Assembly: GCF_023511815.1 (NCBI RefSeq)
Contig: NZ_JAIMAV010000005.1
Coordinates: 1 to 64,000 of the forward strand
Direction of reading: 5' to 3'
Origin: Alicyclobacillus sp.
Lineage (GTDB): Bacteria; Bacillota; Bacilli; Alicyclobacillales; Alicyclobacillaceae
DNA: 64,000 bases
Shown: piece after piece, positions 1 to 9,203 of the stretch
Numbering within the stretch: the stretch's first letter is position 1
Layout: each line of letters starts with the position of its first letter
Notes under the pieces: model-generated
Database searches by the model: none
The model's input: the letters and a program-made list of their open reading frames with translations, nothing else
What the model was told of the DNA's origin: nothing
Position numbers and translations under genes: made by a program

Positions 1-9
1 GTCCAATTT

Positions 10-1515
10 TTGTGGGACCAGATTGGGCTCACCGACATCATCCGCGATGCACTCAAAGACCGGGATGTCACGTTCGATGTCGCTCGCTACATTCAGGCCA
101 TGGTCATCGGACGTCTCGTAGACCCCTCGAGCAAACTTCACCTGTTTGAAACGCTGGAAGACCTGTATCTCCCCGATTCGGGTGAACCTTGGCAGCTGCA
201 GCACTTCTACCGGGCGCTGGACTACCTCATGGATATCAAGCCCGAGCTGGAGCGGGCTTTATATACCAGGCTGACGGACCTTTTAAGCTTTCGACTCAGC
301 CTGGTACTGTACGACGTTACCAGCACACATGTGACCGGGCACCACTGCCCCATCGCACATCATGGGTACTCCCGGACACATCGTCCTGATCTGGAACAGG
401 TTGAGCTAGGGCTCCTTGTCACGCCGGAGGGTTTGCCCATTACACATGAGGTGTTCCCCGGCAACGTAGCGGACAAGCAAACGGTACCTCAGATTCTGGA
501 GCGGCTAAGGCGTGAGTTTGCAGTCGATCAGTGCGTGTTCGTCGGCGACAGGGGCATGGTGACGGAGCGCAACATTTCTCTGCTTCGGGAAGCGGGCTTT
601 CCGTACATAGTGGGCTACCACAAGCGTGGCCGTATCGTCAGTGACCAGCTCCTCGAGAAGTTCCAGGACCTCAGCCGATTTGCAAGCATTCAGGACAACC
701 TGTGGTACCTGGAAGTCGCCGCGAGTGAGGTGGACGACGACGAGAAAGGGTCGGATACCCGGTACATCCTGTGCTACAACCCCGTCAAGGCAGAACAGGA
801 CGCAGCGTACCGTGAGTCGGCACTGGAAGAGGCCCAGCAAGCGTTGGACGAGCTAAACACTCGTCTGACACAGCCACGCCGGGGACGGAAGCTTACGATG
901 CAGGGCGTGATGCTGAAGGTGGCCGACATTCTGACGCGCCGAGGGGTGGAAGCGTTCTTCGAAGTGGAGTACGATGGCGGGCGCCTGCGCTGGACCCGCG
1001 TTGAAGAGACCATCCGGCGCGAGAAATTGAGGGATGGCAAGTTCATCGTGAAGACCAACACCACCCTGCCAGCCGATGAAGTGGTGCGCTCTTACAAGAC
1101 GCTGATGGGCGTGGAGAGAGCGTTTCGCGAAATCAAGAACTCGCTTGAAGTCGGCCCCATGTATCACTGGAACGAGCACCGTGTACGCGGCCATATCTTC
1201 GTATGTGTGCTGGCCTACTTGTTTGAACAAGAGCTGCAGGTCCTGCACCGGCGGTCTTTGGACGCCGAGATGCAGAGGGCACTGGACATCACCGACGAAT
1301 CACAACGACAGTCGAAGCTGCGTGATCTCGAGAAGAAGCGCTACACGGGAGCCAAGATTGTTCAGGAGATTGGTCGTTGGGGTGCCCTCAAGGCGAGCTT
1401 TCTCGGTAAGACGTTTCTCAGCGTGCCACCTGCACCGCCGATTGTGGCGGATGTCATGAAGCGCCTCGGTATCCCGCAACCCAGCAAGATAATGGAAATC
1501 ATGTCGACCAACTGA
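10..1515 (+). mobile_element. IS1634/IS4-type transposase (5' end and left IR may lie outside or at the window edge)
   Basis: 501-aa ORF with DDE-type transposase features (LVLYDVTSTHVTG, GLLVTPEGLPITHEVFPGNVADKQT, FVGDRGMV, C-terminal YKTLMGVERAFREIK...HIFVCVLAYLF), typical of IS1634. Confidence 0.88.
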
Positions 1516-1552
1516 CGCCTGGGCCACAACGCGGTAAGGTGCGAAATACGAA

Positions 1553-1582
1553 GACCAGCCTCATCGGACGATGGGGCTGGTC
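1553..1582 (+). terminator. hairpin downstream of transposase (gaccagcc...ggctggtc)
   Basis: 8-bp perfect stem with 14-nt loop after the transposase stop; no strong T-run. Confidence 0.4.
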
Positions 1583-1725
1583 GTGTTGTAGTGCAAACTT
1601 GTATCCACAATCCCGCGCCACTACAAGGGTACTGTCAAACCTGGGGTGGAAGGCCGGAGCGGACGGGGGCATGGGCCTTGCCGGCGTCATCGGGATCGGA
1701 TATCATGACATTGGAGGGATCTGCG

Positions 1726-1956
1726 ATGTCCATTGAAGAACGGATTCAGGAGGCGCTGGCGGGCATCCGAGACGCCATTCAGATGGATGGCGGCGATGTG
1801 GAGTTCGTGTCCTACGACGACGAGACGAAGACGGTGTACGTCGCGTTGACCGGGAGCTGCGTGGGTTGCCCCGCGAGCGTGCTGACGCTCAAGATGGGTG
1901 TGGAACGGGCCATCAAGGCGCAGGTCCCCGAGGTGGAGTACGTCGAGGCGTATTGA
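1726..1956 (+). CDS. NifU C-terminal domain-like Fe-S scaffold protein
   Basis: MSIEERIQEALAGIRDAIQMDGGDVEFVSYDDETKTVYVALTGSCVGCPASVLTLKMGVERAIKAQVPEVEYVEAY; CxxC motif (CVGC) and DGGDVEFV. Confidence 0.88.
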   Translation: MSIEERIQEALAGIRDAIQMDGGDVEFVSYDDETKTVYVALTGSCVGCPASVLTLKMGVERAIKAQVPEVEYVEAY

Positions 1957-2034
1957 ACCCGTGCCCATCCGGCACTTGGGTTGACGGAGATCGCGTTCGC
2001 GGCCGGGCGACGGCCGCGTTTTTCGTTTGGAGGG

Positions 2035-2997
2035 ATGGACGTGGACGTCGGGATCCACAAGGACGCCCTGGTCGCGGTGGTGCCGGCCGGGATGGCGGGG
2101 CAGCCCTGCCGGCATCTGCTGCGCGCGCTGTCGTTGCCCGATGCCTTGGTGGAGCGGCTGTTCCGCCAGGGGGCGGTGCGGCTCGGCCAGAGTCCGGTCC
2201 ATCCGGACCAACCCTTGGTCACCGGGGCCAGGGTCCATCTCCTCGGCGGGGTGGAGGAGCCGGAGCCTCTGTTGGAGGAGGGCGTCCCCGATGCGGGATG
2301 GCCCGCCGTCGATGTGCTGTACGAGGACGACCACCAGCTGGTGGTGAATAAACCTTCCGGCATCCTGGTGCATCCGGGTGGACCCGCGGACACGGACACG
2401 ATGGCGCACCGGGTGGCGTGGCACCTCTGGTGCGAGGGCCTCGCCCGGCGGGCTCGCCATGTTCACCGGTTGGACAAGGACACCACGGGGGCGCTCCTGT
2501 ACGCCAAGCACAGCTGGGCGGCACGGGCGCTGGATCGCCAGCTGGCCGAAGGACTCATCTCGCGGGTGTACTGGGCCATCGTGGTGGGGCGGCTGACGCC
2601 CGATGACGGCGTGATCGACGAACCCATCGGACGAGACCGGCACGTCGCGGGCCGGTTTCGCGTGTCGGCGACGGGCAAGCCGGCTCGGACCCGCTACACC
2701 ACCCTGGATGCGGCCAGGCAGGCGGGAGGGTGGGTGTCGTTGGTCGAATGCCGGCTGGACACCGGCCGAACGCATCAGATCCGCGTGCATCTGTCGCACC
2801 GCGGGTGTCCGGTGGTGGGCGACACCCTGTACGGAGGCGGGCGAGGCGCCGGTTCTCTTCCGTGGAACGAGGGGCACGCCCTGCACGCCCGCACGATTTC
2901 GTTTCGCCATCTGTACAGTGGCGATCCGCTGCAGGTGGAGGCGCCGCTGCCGCCGGCATTTCGGGCCGCCCTGGACGCCTGGGGGTTGACCGTATGA
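2035..2997 (+). CDS. RluA family pseudouridine synthase
   Basis: HRLDKDTTGALLYAKH catalytic motif, VNKPSGILVHPGG, TGRTHQIRVHLSHRGCPVVGDTLYGG. Start chosen at ATG 2035 (ORF opens at 1981). Confidence 0.9.
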   Translation: MDVDVGIHKDALVAVVPAGMAGQPCRHLLRALSLPDALVERLFRQGAVRLGQSPVHPDQPLVTGARVHLLGGVEEPEPLLEEGVPDAGWPAVDVLYEDDHQLVVNKPSGILVHPGGPADTDTMAHRVAWHLWCEGLARRARHVHRLDKDTTGALLYAKHSWAARALDRQLAEGLISRVYWAIVVGRLTPDDGVIDEPIGRDRHVAGRFRVSATGKPARTRYTTLDAARQAGGWVSLVECRLDTGRTHQIRVHLSHRGCPVVGDTLYGGGRGAGSLPWNEGHALHARTISFRHLYSGDPLQVEAPLPPAFRAALDAWGLTV

Positions 2998-3878
2998 CGC
3001 GGCCGGCGGGCCGAGGGAGAGGGGCCTGGCTTCAAGGCGTCGGACGAGGGCTGTGGGCACTCGCGATGTCCGTGGCGCGGCACGACATCGCTTCCTTGGC
3101 GGCGGTCATCTCGTTCTACGCGTTCTTCTCCCTGTTTCCGCTGCTGGTGTTGATCATCTACACCGTGTCCCGGCTGGTGCCGGACGCGCAAATCGCGGGA
3201 TTGCTCACATCCCTGCTGCACTCCTATTTTCCCGCCATGCGCGAGGAGACGCAGGTCATCGAAGGCAACATCGGCTGGCTGTCCGCCGCCGGTGCGCGCG
3301 TGGGGGTGCTCAGCGCCGCGACCCTGCTGTGGTCGGCGACCAGCGGCTTCATCGCCGTCCAGCAGGCCATGGACGTGATCTGGGAGTGCCCGCAGCGCTC
3401 CTTTTTCGCCCGCCGCTGGATCGCGTTTCTGATGCTGTGCGTGTTGACGTGCCTCGGCTTGGGTTCGGCCCTGGTGATGACGCTGTATCCGGCGATGCGC
3501 CACTTCATCGCCGACAAACCGGCCCTGGCGGTTCCCCTGTCCGTCCTGCACGGGCTGTCGCGCGTCGTGTTCCCGCTGTCTCTGTTCCTCGCCTTCGCGA
3601 TCTCGTACCGCTATCTTCCTTCCCGCAAGCCGCCTTGGGTGGCCCTCGTCCCGGGGGCGCTGACCGCCGCCCTGCTGTTGGATCAGGGGCGGCAGCTGTT
3701 CGTGTGGTACGCCGGGTTGGCCATCGGCCGGTACCAGCTGGTGTACGGCACCCTGACGGCCGTCATGCTGTTTCTGCTGTGGCTGTACGTGGGCAGCATC
3801 GTGATGCTGTTCGGGGTGGAGGTGGCCTGCGCGATTGACCGCGCACTGGAAGATGAGGACGCGAAAGACGGCGTCTGA
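2994..3878 (+). CDS. YihY/BrkB family inner membrane protein
   Basis: ATGA overlap with upstream stop; multi-TM, SLAAVISFYAFFSLFPLLVLIIYTVS typical of YihY. Confidence 0.85.
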   Translation: MTRPAGRGRGAWLQGVGRGLWALAMSVARHDIASLAAVISFYAFFSLFPLLVLIIYTVSRLVPDAQIAGLLTSLLHSYFPAMREETQVIEGNIGWLSAAGARVGVLSAATLLWSATSGFIAVQQAMDVIWECPQRSFFARRWIAFLMLCVLTCLGLGSALVMTLYPAMRHFIADKPALAVPLSVLHGLSRVVFPLSLFLAFAISYRYLPSRKPPWVALVPGALTAALLLDQGRQLFVWYAGLAIGRYQLVYGTLTAVMLFLLWLYVGSIVMLFGVEVACAIDRALEDEDAKDGV

Positions 3879-4033
3879 GACGGTGGCGCGCCGAATCCGG
3901 CCGTCTGTCTCCGCCAGCGTCCCGCGCACGGCCCCGGGCCGCGCGCCGGGCCGGTTTACAAGCGGCGGGCGAGTTGGCAAGATGGGATCGTTGTCTTGGA
4001 GGACCGGCGCACAGCGCAAGGACGGACAGGGCG

Positions 4034-5302
4034 GTGACGAGGGTGCGGTTCATCTGGAACAACGAGCGGTTGAGCATCGCCAACGGAAGTTTCGCAAACA
4101 TCAGCATGAGCATCGTGAACGGATTTGTGGCGATGTACCTGCTCGACAGCCTGCACGCCACCGACGGGGAGATGGGGTTGCTCAACTCCTTGCCGTCGCT
4201 CGTCAACCTGTTCGCGATGCTGGCGGCGGCGCTGGCGATGACAAAGGTGGTCAGCAAGAAGCGCTTCTGCGTCACCGCGACGGTGGTGTCGCGCACGTTT
4301 TACGTCTGGATGGCCCTGGTGCCGTGGTTGCCGTTGGCGCACCCGGCGCTGTGGGTGGTGTGGCTGGTGGCGCTCACCCGCGTGCCGCAGTCGTTCGGGG
4401 ATCTGTCGTGGCAGGCCCTCATCGGCGATTTGATTGCGCCGGAGCGGCGATCGGCGTTCTTCAGCGAGCGCTACCGGGTCCTGACCCTCGTCGGACTTGT
4501 CGCCACCTTCGCCACGGGGTGGGTGCTTCAGCAGTTCGACCGGCACTGGGCGCTCCCCTACCAGGTGGCGTTTCTGTCGACGGTGATCTTCTCGGCGCTG
4601 GAGATCTGGCTGTTGATCCGGCACGACGAGTCGAAGGCCGAGGGGATCGCCCCGGGATCGTCTCCGGCCGCCGCCCTGTTCAACCGGGCGGAGATCCGGG
4701 CGCTGCTCGGCGACCGGCGGTTCTGGCTCGTGGTCGGGGCGATGCTGTTGTTCAACTTCGGATGGCAGCTGTCCTGGCCGCTGTTCAACATCTATCAGAT
4801 CCGAACGGCGCACGCCCCCGCCTTCTGGCTCGGGTTGTTCACGGTGTTCAACCAGCTGACCCAGATTCTCACGTATCGCTGGTGGGGCCGGATGGCGGAG
4901 CGGCACGGCAACGGGCGCATGATGGCCATCGCCGCGCTGGGGATGTCGCTGGCGCCGGTGTTGACCATCGTCTCGACCAACCTGTACTATCTGTGCGCCG
5001 TCAATGTGATCACCGGAATTCCGATGGCGGGGACCAACCTTCTGCTGTTCAACTACCTGCTCGAGGTGAGCCCTCCGCAACGGCGCACGACCTGCATCGC
5101 GGTGTACAACGTGGTGCTCGCGGTGGTGGGGTTCGCGGCGCCCGAGTTCGGGATCTTCCTGCTCGAGCGGGCCGGCATGACCGCCGGCATGCTCACCTCC
5201 ACCGCGCTCCGGGCGCTCTCGGGGGCGGCGCTGTGGTGGGTGGCGATGTCCATTCACCGGTCCCGGATCCGCCCCGTGTCGCCGGTGTCGTTGGGAAGGT
5301 GA
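4034..5302 (+). CDS. MFS transporter
   Basis: 12-TM-like hydrophobic protein; WNNERLSIANGSFANISMSIVNGFVAMYLLD...; GTG start inferred. Confidence 0.8.
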   Translation: MTRVRFIWNNERLSIANGSFANISMSIVNGFVAMYLLDSLHATDGEMGLLNSLPSLVNLFAMLAAALAMTKVVSKKRFCVTATVVSRTFYVWMALVPWLPLAHPALWVVWLVALTRVPQSFGDLSWQALIGDLIAPERRSAFFSERYRVLTLVGLVATFATGWVLQQFDRHWALPYQVAFLSTVIFSALEIWLLIRHDESKAEGIAPGSSPAAALFNRAEIRALLGDRRFWLVVGAMLLFNFGWQLSWPLFNIYQIRTAHAPAFWLGLFTVFNQLTQILTYRWWGRMAERHGNGRMMAIAALGMSLAPVLTIVSTNLYYLCAVNVITGIPMAGTNLLLFNYLLEVSPPQRRTTCIAVYNVVLAVVGFAAPEFGIFLLERAGMTAGMLTSTALRALSGAALWWVAMSIHRSRIRPVSPVSLGR

Positions 5303-5331
5303 CCGGACCGACGGCCGCTGGGGGCGCACCG

Positions 5332-5391
5332 CCATGCGCGTTGCCGCGCGTGTTGCCGTGTGTGTGGCCACGGGCGTTGCCTTGCATGTTC
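5332..5391. repeat. degenerate 12-bp tandem repeat (about 5 units) in intergenic DNA
   Basis: CCATGCGCGTTG/CCGCGCGTGTTG/CCGTGTGTGTGG/CCACGGGCGTTG/CCTTGCATGTTC in 12-bp register. Confidence 0.6.
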
Positions 5392-5458
5392 CGGAGCGCC
5401 GGCCGCCTTGGTGCCGGCCGCTGGGGCGGGCATTCCGCGGGATCGCCCGCCGGAGTGC

Positions 5459-5917
5459 TCACGGAGAGGAGGCCGCCCGGATCTCGACGCGGGGTTCGAC
5501 GCGCACCTCCACATTGCCGCGCAGGGCGCTGGAGACCATGCAGGCGTGCTCCGCGTGTTCGCACAGGATGCGCACGTGGTCGGCCTGCCCGGCGGCGTCG
5601 GGATGGAGCAGGACCAGCGGGCGGTGTTCAATTCTATCAAACCGCAGCCCGCGGTCGTTTTCCACAAACCCGCGCGATTCCAGGCGGATCTCGTCAAACG
5701 GGATGCGCCGGTTGCGCAACAGTTTGCCGAGCGTGATGAGGTAACAACCGGCGGCGGCGCCGAGCAGAAGCTCCTCCGGGTTGGTGCCGATGCCGGGCCC
5801 ACCCAGCTCGGCGGGGATGCTGAAGGAAACGGACAGGCCGTCTCCGGAAAGCTGTCCACCTTCGTCAAGATTGGACGGCAGATGGCCGGTGACCGCGAAT
5901 TCATGCATCTGGCTCAT
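5459..5917 (-). CDS. OsmC family peroxiredoxin-like protein
   Basis: GTNPEELLLGAAAGCYLITLGKLLRNR... and HAC second cysteine motif. Confidence 0.85.
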   Translation of the reverse strand: MSQMHEFAVTGHLPSNLDEGGQLSGDGLSVSFSIPAELGGPGIGTNPEELLLGAAAGCYLITLGKLLRNRRIPFDEIRLESRGFVENDRGLRFDRIEHRPLVLLHPDAAGQADHVRILCEHAEHACMVSSALRGNVEVRVEPRVEIRAASSP

Positions 5918-6021
5918 GTGCAGGAGTCCCTCCGGATGGTTGTGAATGGGGGAATCGAAATGTTAAGGCAATTGTACACCGGCGCGCCGGTGATTTCCAG
6001 CGCCAAAGCGGAGGACGCCGC

Positions 6022-6951
6022 ATGCATCGGGTGAGCGCCGTCATCGCCACAAAGGACCGGCTTGGGGAGCTCGCCGGATGCCTGTCGGCCATCGCGGCGC
6101 AGCGCTTCGATGGAGCGCTGGAGGTCATCGTCGTCAACGACGGCGGGGCCAGGGTGGACGAGGTGTGCCGCGCCTTCGCCGACCGGATGGAGATCCGTTG
6201 GATCAATCTGGACGAACCATGCGGGCAGGTGGCCGCCCGAAACCGGGCGCTGTCGCTCGCCACGGGCGATCTCGCCGCGTTCTGCGACGACGACGACCGC
6301 TGGCTGCCGGAGCACGTGGCGGCCCTGGTGGACGCGCTGGACGCGCACCCGGAGGCGGTGGCGGCCTTCACCGATGCGGAGCTGGTGGAGGTTGGCCCCA
6401 TGGATGGGCGGGGCCGCGCCGGCGGCGAGGCGCGGGAATCCGGGGACAGGGGAGCGTCGACATCCGGGCGGCGCGGCCCCGGTCCCTCCTTTGCGCCGGC
6501 GTCCGCCCAGCCTACGGCCGGGCGTGTGACGGGCGAGCGGCGCGTGTTCGCGTGGCGCGATCCACTGTCCCTGCTCACCCGGTACAATCCGATCATCCCT
6601 TCCAGCCTGATGTACCGCACCCGGGTGCATGGCGTCATCGGCGGGCTCGATGAAGCGATGTCCCACTACTGGGACTGGGACTTTGCGCTCCGGCTCGCGA
6701 AGGCGGGGACGCTTCTGCGGGTGCCGCGCTGCCTCACCCTGTACGCCGTGCACACCGGCGGAGAGAATCTGTCGGCGGACCCGGCGCGGATGGCCGATGC
6801 GCGCCGGGCGCTGTTCGCGAAACACGGTCTCGTGGACACGGGGCCGAGCAATTTCTGGCGCATGTGCGCGGATCCGCGCCTGGCGCCGGAGCGGGCCGAG
6901 AGCGAACGGGTCTGGGACGGGGACCCCGCCATCTTTCATCCGCCCGTCTGA
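6022..6951 (+). CDS. glycosyltransferase family 2
   Basis: HRVSAVIATKDRLGELAGCLSAIAAQ..., VIVVNDGG, CDDDDRWLPEHV. Confidence 0.85.
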   Translation: MHRVSAVIATKDRLGELAGCLSAIAAQRFDGALEVIVVNDGGARVDEVCRAFADRMEIRWINLDEPCGQVAARNRALSLATGDLAAFCDDDDRWLPEHVAALVDALDAHPEAVAAFTDAELVEVGPMDGRGRAGGEARESGDRGASTSGRRGPGPSFAPASAQPTAGRVTGERRVFAWRDPLSLLTRYNPIIPSSLMYRTRVHGVIGGLDEAMSHYWDWDFALRLAKAGTLLRVPRCLTLYAVHTGGENLSADPARMADARRALFAKHGLVDTGPSNFWRMCADPRLAPERAESERVWDGDPAIFHPPV

Positions 6952-6990
6952 CACCCGCCGCCCGCGTGGCGCGGCGAAGGAGGCTTTCAC

Positions 6991-7350
6991 GTGGATTCCA
7001 TCATCCTGCGCAACATGACGTTCTACGGCTATCACGGGGCGTTTCCGGAGGAAAAGGCCATCGGCCAGCGATTCTCGGTCAGCCTGACGCTGTATCTGGA
7101 TCTGCGCGAGGCCGGCGCGTCCGACAGGCTGGCGGACACCGTCAACTACGCCAAGGTGTACGAGGACGTCAAACGGATTCTGGAAGGTCCCGCGTACAAT
7201 CTGCTCGAGCGGGTGGCCGAGCGCGTGGCCGAAGAGGTTCTGACCCGCCATCCGCGTCTTTGCGGCGTTCGGGTGGCCATCGAGAAGCCATCGGCGCCGA
7301 TTCCGGGCGCCCTGGAGTCTGTCGGGATCGTGATCGAACGGTGGCGGTGA
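6991..7350 (+). CDS. folB: dihydroneopterin aldolase
   Basis: MDSIILRNMTFYGYHGAFPEEKAIGQRFSVSLTLYLDLREAG...DTVNYAKVYEDVK...VRVAIEKPSAPIPG. Confidence 0.93.
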   Translation: MDSIILRNMTFYGYHGAFPEEKAIGQRFSVSLTLYLDLREAGASDRLADTVNYAKVYEDVKRILEGPAYNLLERVAERVAEEVLTRHPRLCGVRVAIEKPSAPIPGALESVGIVIERWR

Positions 7351-7383
7351 AAGACGTCCGACGGGCCGGGGACCGCGACGCCA

Positions 7384-8442
7384 TCAGCGGACGCGCCGGT
7401 ACAGCAGGCACGCGCCGTAGTACGTCCAGGCCGTCGGGCCGAATCGCCACACCAAGCGCCGGACCGGCCGCACATCCGGTTGCCGGCCGGCCTTGGCGTC
7501 GGACAGGTACATGGCCAACAGGCCGTGCACCACATCCTGGTGGATGCGCGCGTCCGGCAACGCCCTGGCCGCCTCGCGACTGCGGCGGGCGAACCATTCG
7601 ATGCGGCGGCGCGCCTCCTCCAGGCTGGGGTAGCAGCGGACGAAGTTGAAGTCTCCTCCCTCCAGATCCTCCTCCAGGTCAATCAGGTAGTCGAGCAGGA
7701 TGTGCAGGCCGCAGATCCAGGGGAAGTACGCCTCCATGAGGACGGGGATGTCCCGCTCCGGGAGATCGGAGGCCGCGGCGAGAAAGAGCGCGAACACCCC
7801 GAGGGTCGATCCGGTGGCCGCCGCGAACTCCCACCAGTGCACCTCGGGAAAGCGCTTTTGATGGGGTTCCCACCAGGCCACCAGCCGATCCCGGCGCAGC
7901 GCCGGGTCCACGTGCTTGTGCACCTGCAGCTCGCAGTAGCGGTCCACCAGCCAGCGGGTGACCTCGAGGATCCGCCGGTGGCCGGGAAGCCGCGTGAGCG
8001 TCTCCTGGCAGGTGCGCACCAAGGCCGCCAGGTATCCGCCGTCATCCGGGTTGCCGCGCAGGCGGTAGTAGGCCCGCGGCGGCGCGCCGGGCTGGACGGC
8101 GTCCCGCATGGCCTGATGCAGCAGGGTGAAATCCGCGTCATCGTACCGTCCGCAGCGGTCGCACAGGTTGTCCAGGTAATCGCTGATGGTCTGCAGCGCG
8201 ACGATGAGGCGCACGAGCGCCGGGGTGAAGAGGGGATGGCAGGCCGCGTACACACACCCGCCGTCGGCGTGGAATCGCTTGTGGCGCAGGCTCTGCAGCG
8301 CCTGCTCGCGCAGGGTTTCGTCCGGAATGGCCCGGGCGCGGGCGGTCCACATCCGCAACTCCGCGCGCGCCAGCGGCATCACATGGCGAAAGAGGCGATA
8401 GAGGAATTGGGGCGCCGATCTCGGGGCGGCATCCGGTTGCAC
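7384..8442 (-). CDS. ytpB: tetraprenyl-beta-curcumene synthase (DUF2600/YtpB family)
   Basis: YRLFRHVMPLARAELRMWTARARAIPDETLREQALQSLRHKRFHADGGCVYAA, DYLDNLCDRC, LLDYLIDLEEDLEGGDFNFV; GTG start with GGAGGTG upstream. Confidence 0.85.
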   Translation of the reverse strand: MQPDAAPRSAPQFLYRLFRHVMPLARAELRMWTARARAIPDETLREQALQSLRHKRFHADGGCVYAACHPLFTPALVRLIVALQTISDYLDNLCDRCGRYDDADFTLLHQAMRDAVQPGAPPRAYYRLRGNPDDGGYLAALVRTCQETLTRLPGHRRILEVTRWLVDRYCELQVHKHVDPALRRDRLVAWWEPHQKRFPEVHWWEFAAATGSTLGVFALFLAAASDLPERDIPVLMEAYFPWICGLHILLDYLIDLEEDLEGGDFNFVRCYPSLEEARRRIEWFARRSREAARALPDARIHQDVVHGLLAMYLSDAKAGRQPDVRPVRRLVWRFGPTAWTYYGACLLYRRVR

Positions 8443-8488
8443 GGGGCACCTCCAGCCCGGCGGACGCCGCGTTCGGCGCTCCGGCCGG

Positions 8489-8926
8489 TTATTTTTTGTC
8501 AATCAACAGCTGACTCAGCTCACCCGCCCACGTCAGCATCCGGCGCGCGTTCCTGCGGTTCACGTACCGGTTCCACGGGATGGGTGCGCCGAGCAGCGGC
8601 CCGGAAAACGGGTGAGGCGCCGGTGCGTGGCTCTTGGCCTGGCCGCCGGCTTTTTCGGACGAGGTCTTGCTCTTGCCGTCCGCCTCTTCCGCCTTGGCCG
8701 ATCCCGGCGCGAACGGGATGGGATGTCCGCCGTCGTCGTCTTTCTCGTCGTTCGCACCTGGGCCGCCCGGCGCGGCCTTTGCATTCCCCTTGGCCGCGGG
8801 AGGAGGCCCGATCCACCCGCGGCGCTTGGCGCCGCGGTGAATCATCGTCACCAGCTCCTGCACCTTCTCATCCTGGGCCACGTGAAACATCAGGGAACCA
8901 AATTTGGCCAGTGAGTTCCACTGCAT
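8489..8926 (-). CDS. hypothetical protein with low-complexity charged linker
   Basis: 145 aa, ordered N-terminus (MQWNSLAKFGSLMFHVAQDEKVQELVTMIHRG) and C-terminus around an Ala/Gly/Pro/Lys linker; upstream of and colinear with ytpB. Confidence 0.55.
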   Translation of the reverse strand: MQWNSLAKFGSLMFHVAQDEKVQELVTMIHRGAKRRGWIGPPPAAKGNAKAAPGGPGANDEKDDDGGHPIPFAPGSAKAEEADGKSKTSSEKAGGQAKSHAPAPHPFSGPLLGAPIPWNRYVNRRNARRMLTWAGELSQLLIDKK

Positions 8927-9203
8927 GGGACCACCCCCGGACGGACACCTTCTGCTCCACCGTATGCGCCGCGCGTCTGCCGCGACGCTGCGGATGTCCG
9001 GTGGGCGGCCGGCCGGGACGCGGCTTTGCGCCGCCTGTCGTCCTCCTCTAGCTTATCCGCCGGGGTGGACCCATAGTCCGGGAAACCAGGCGGCGCGCGA
9101 GCTGTCTCAAAACCGTGGAACCGCATGCCCACCTGTGCTACTGTAGGATGGAGGCCACCGTGTTCGCCGAACCGGGGCCATCGCAGGGGAGAGGAACGAC
9201 ATC

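Noticed and set aside
1687-3060. 457-aa minus-strand ORF antisense to nifU-like and rluA genes
   Set aside because: Arg/Pro/His-rich composition, antisense to clearly conserved proteins; typical GC-rich shadow ORF.
3956-5371. 471-aa minus-strand ORF opposite the MFS transporter
   Set aside because: Low-complexity Arg/His/Gln/Pro composition; shadow of a genuine membrane protein.
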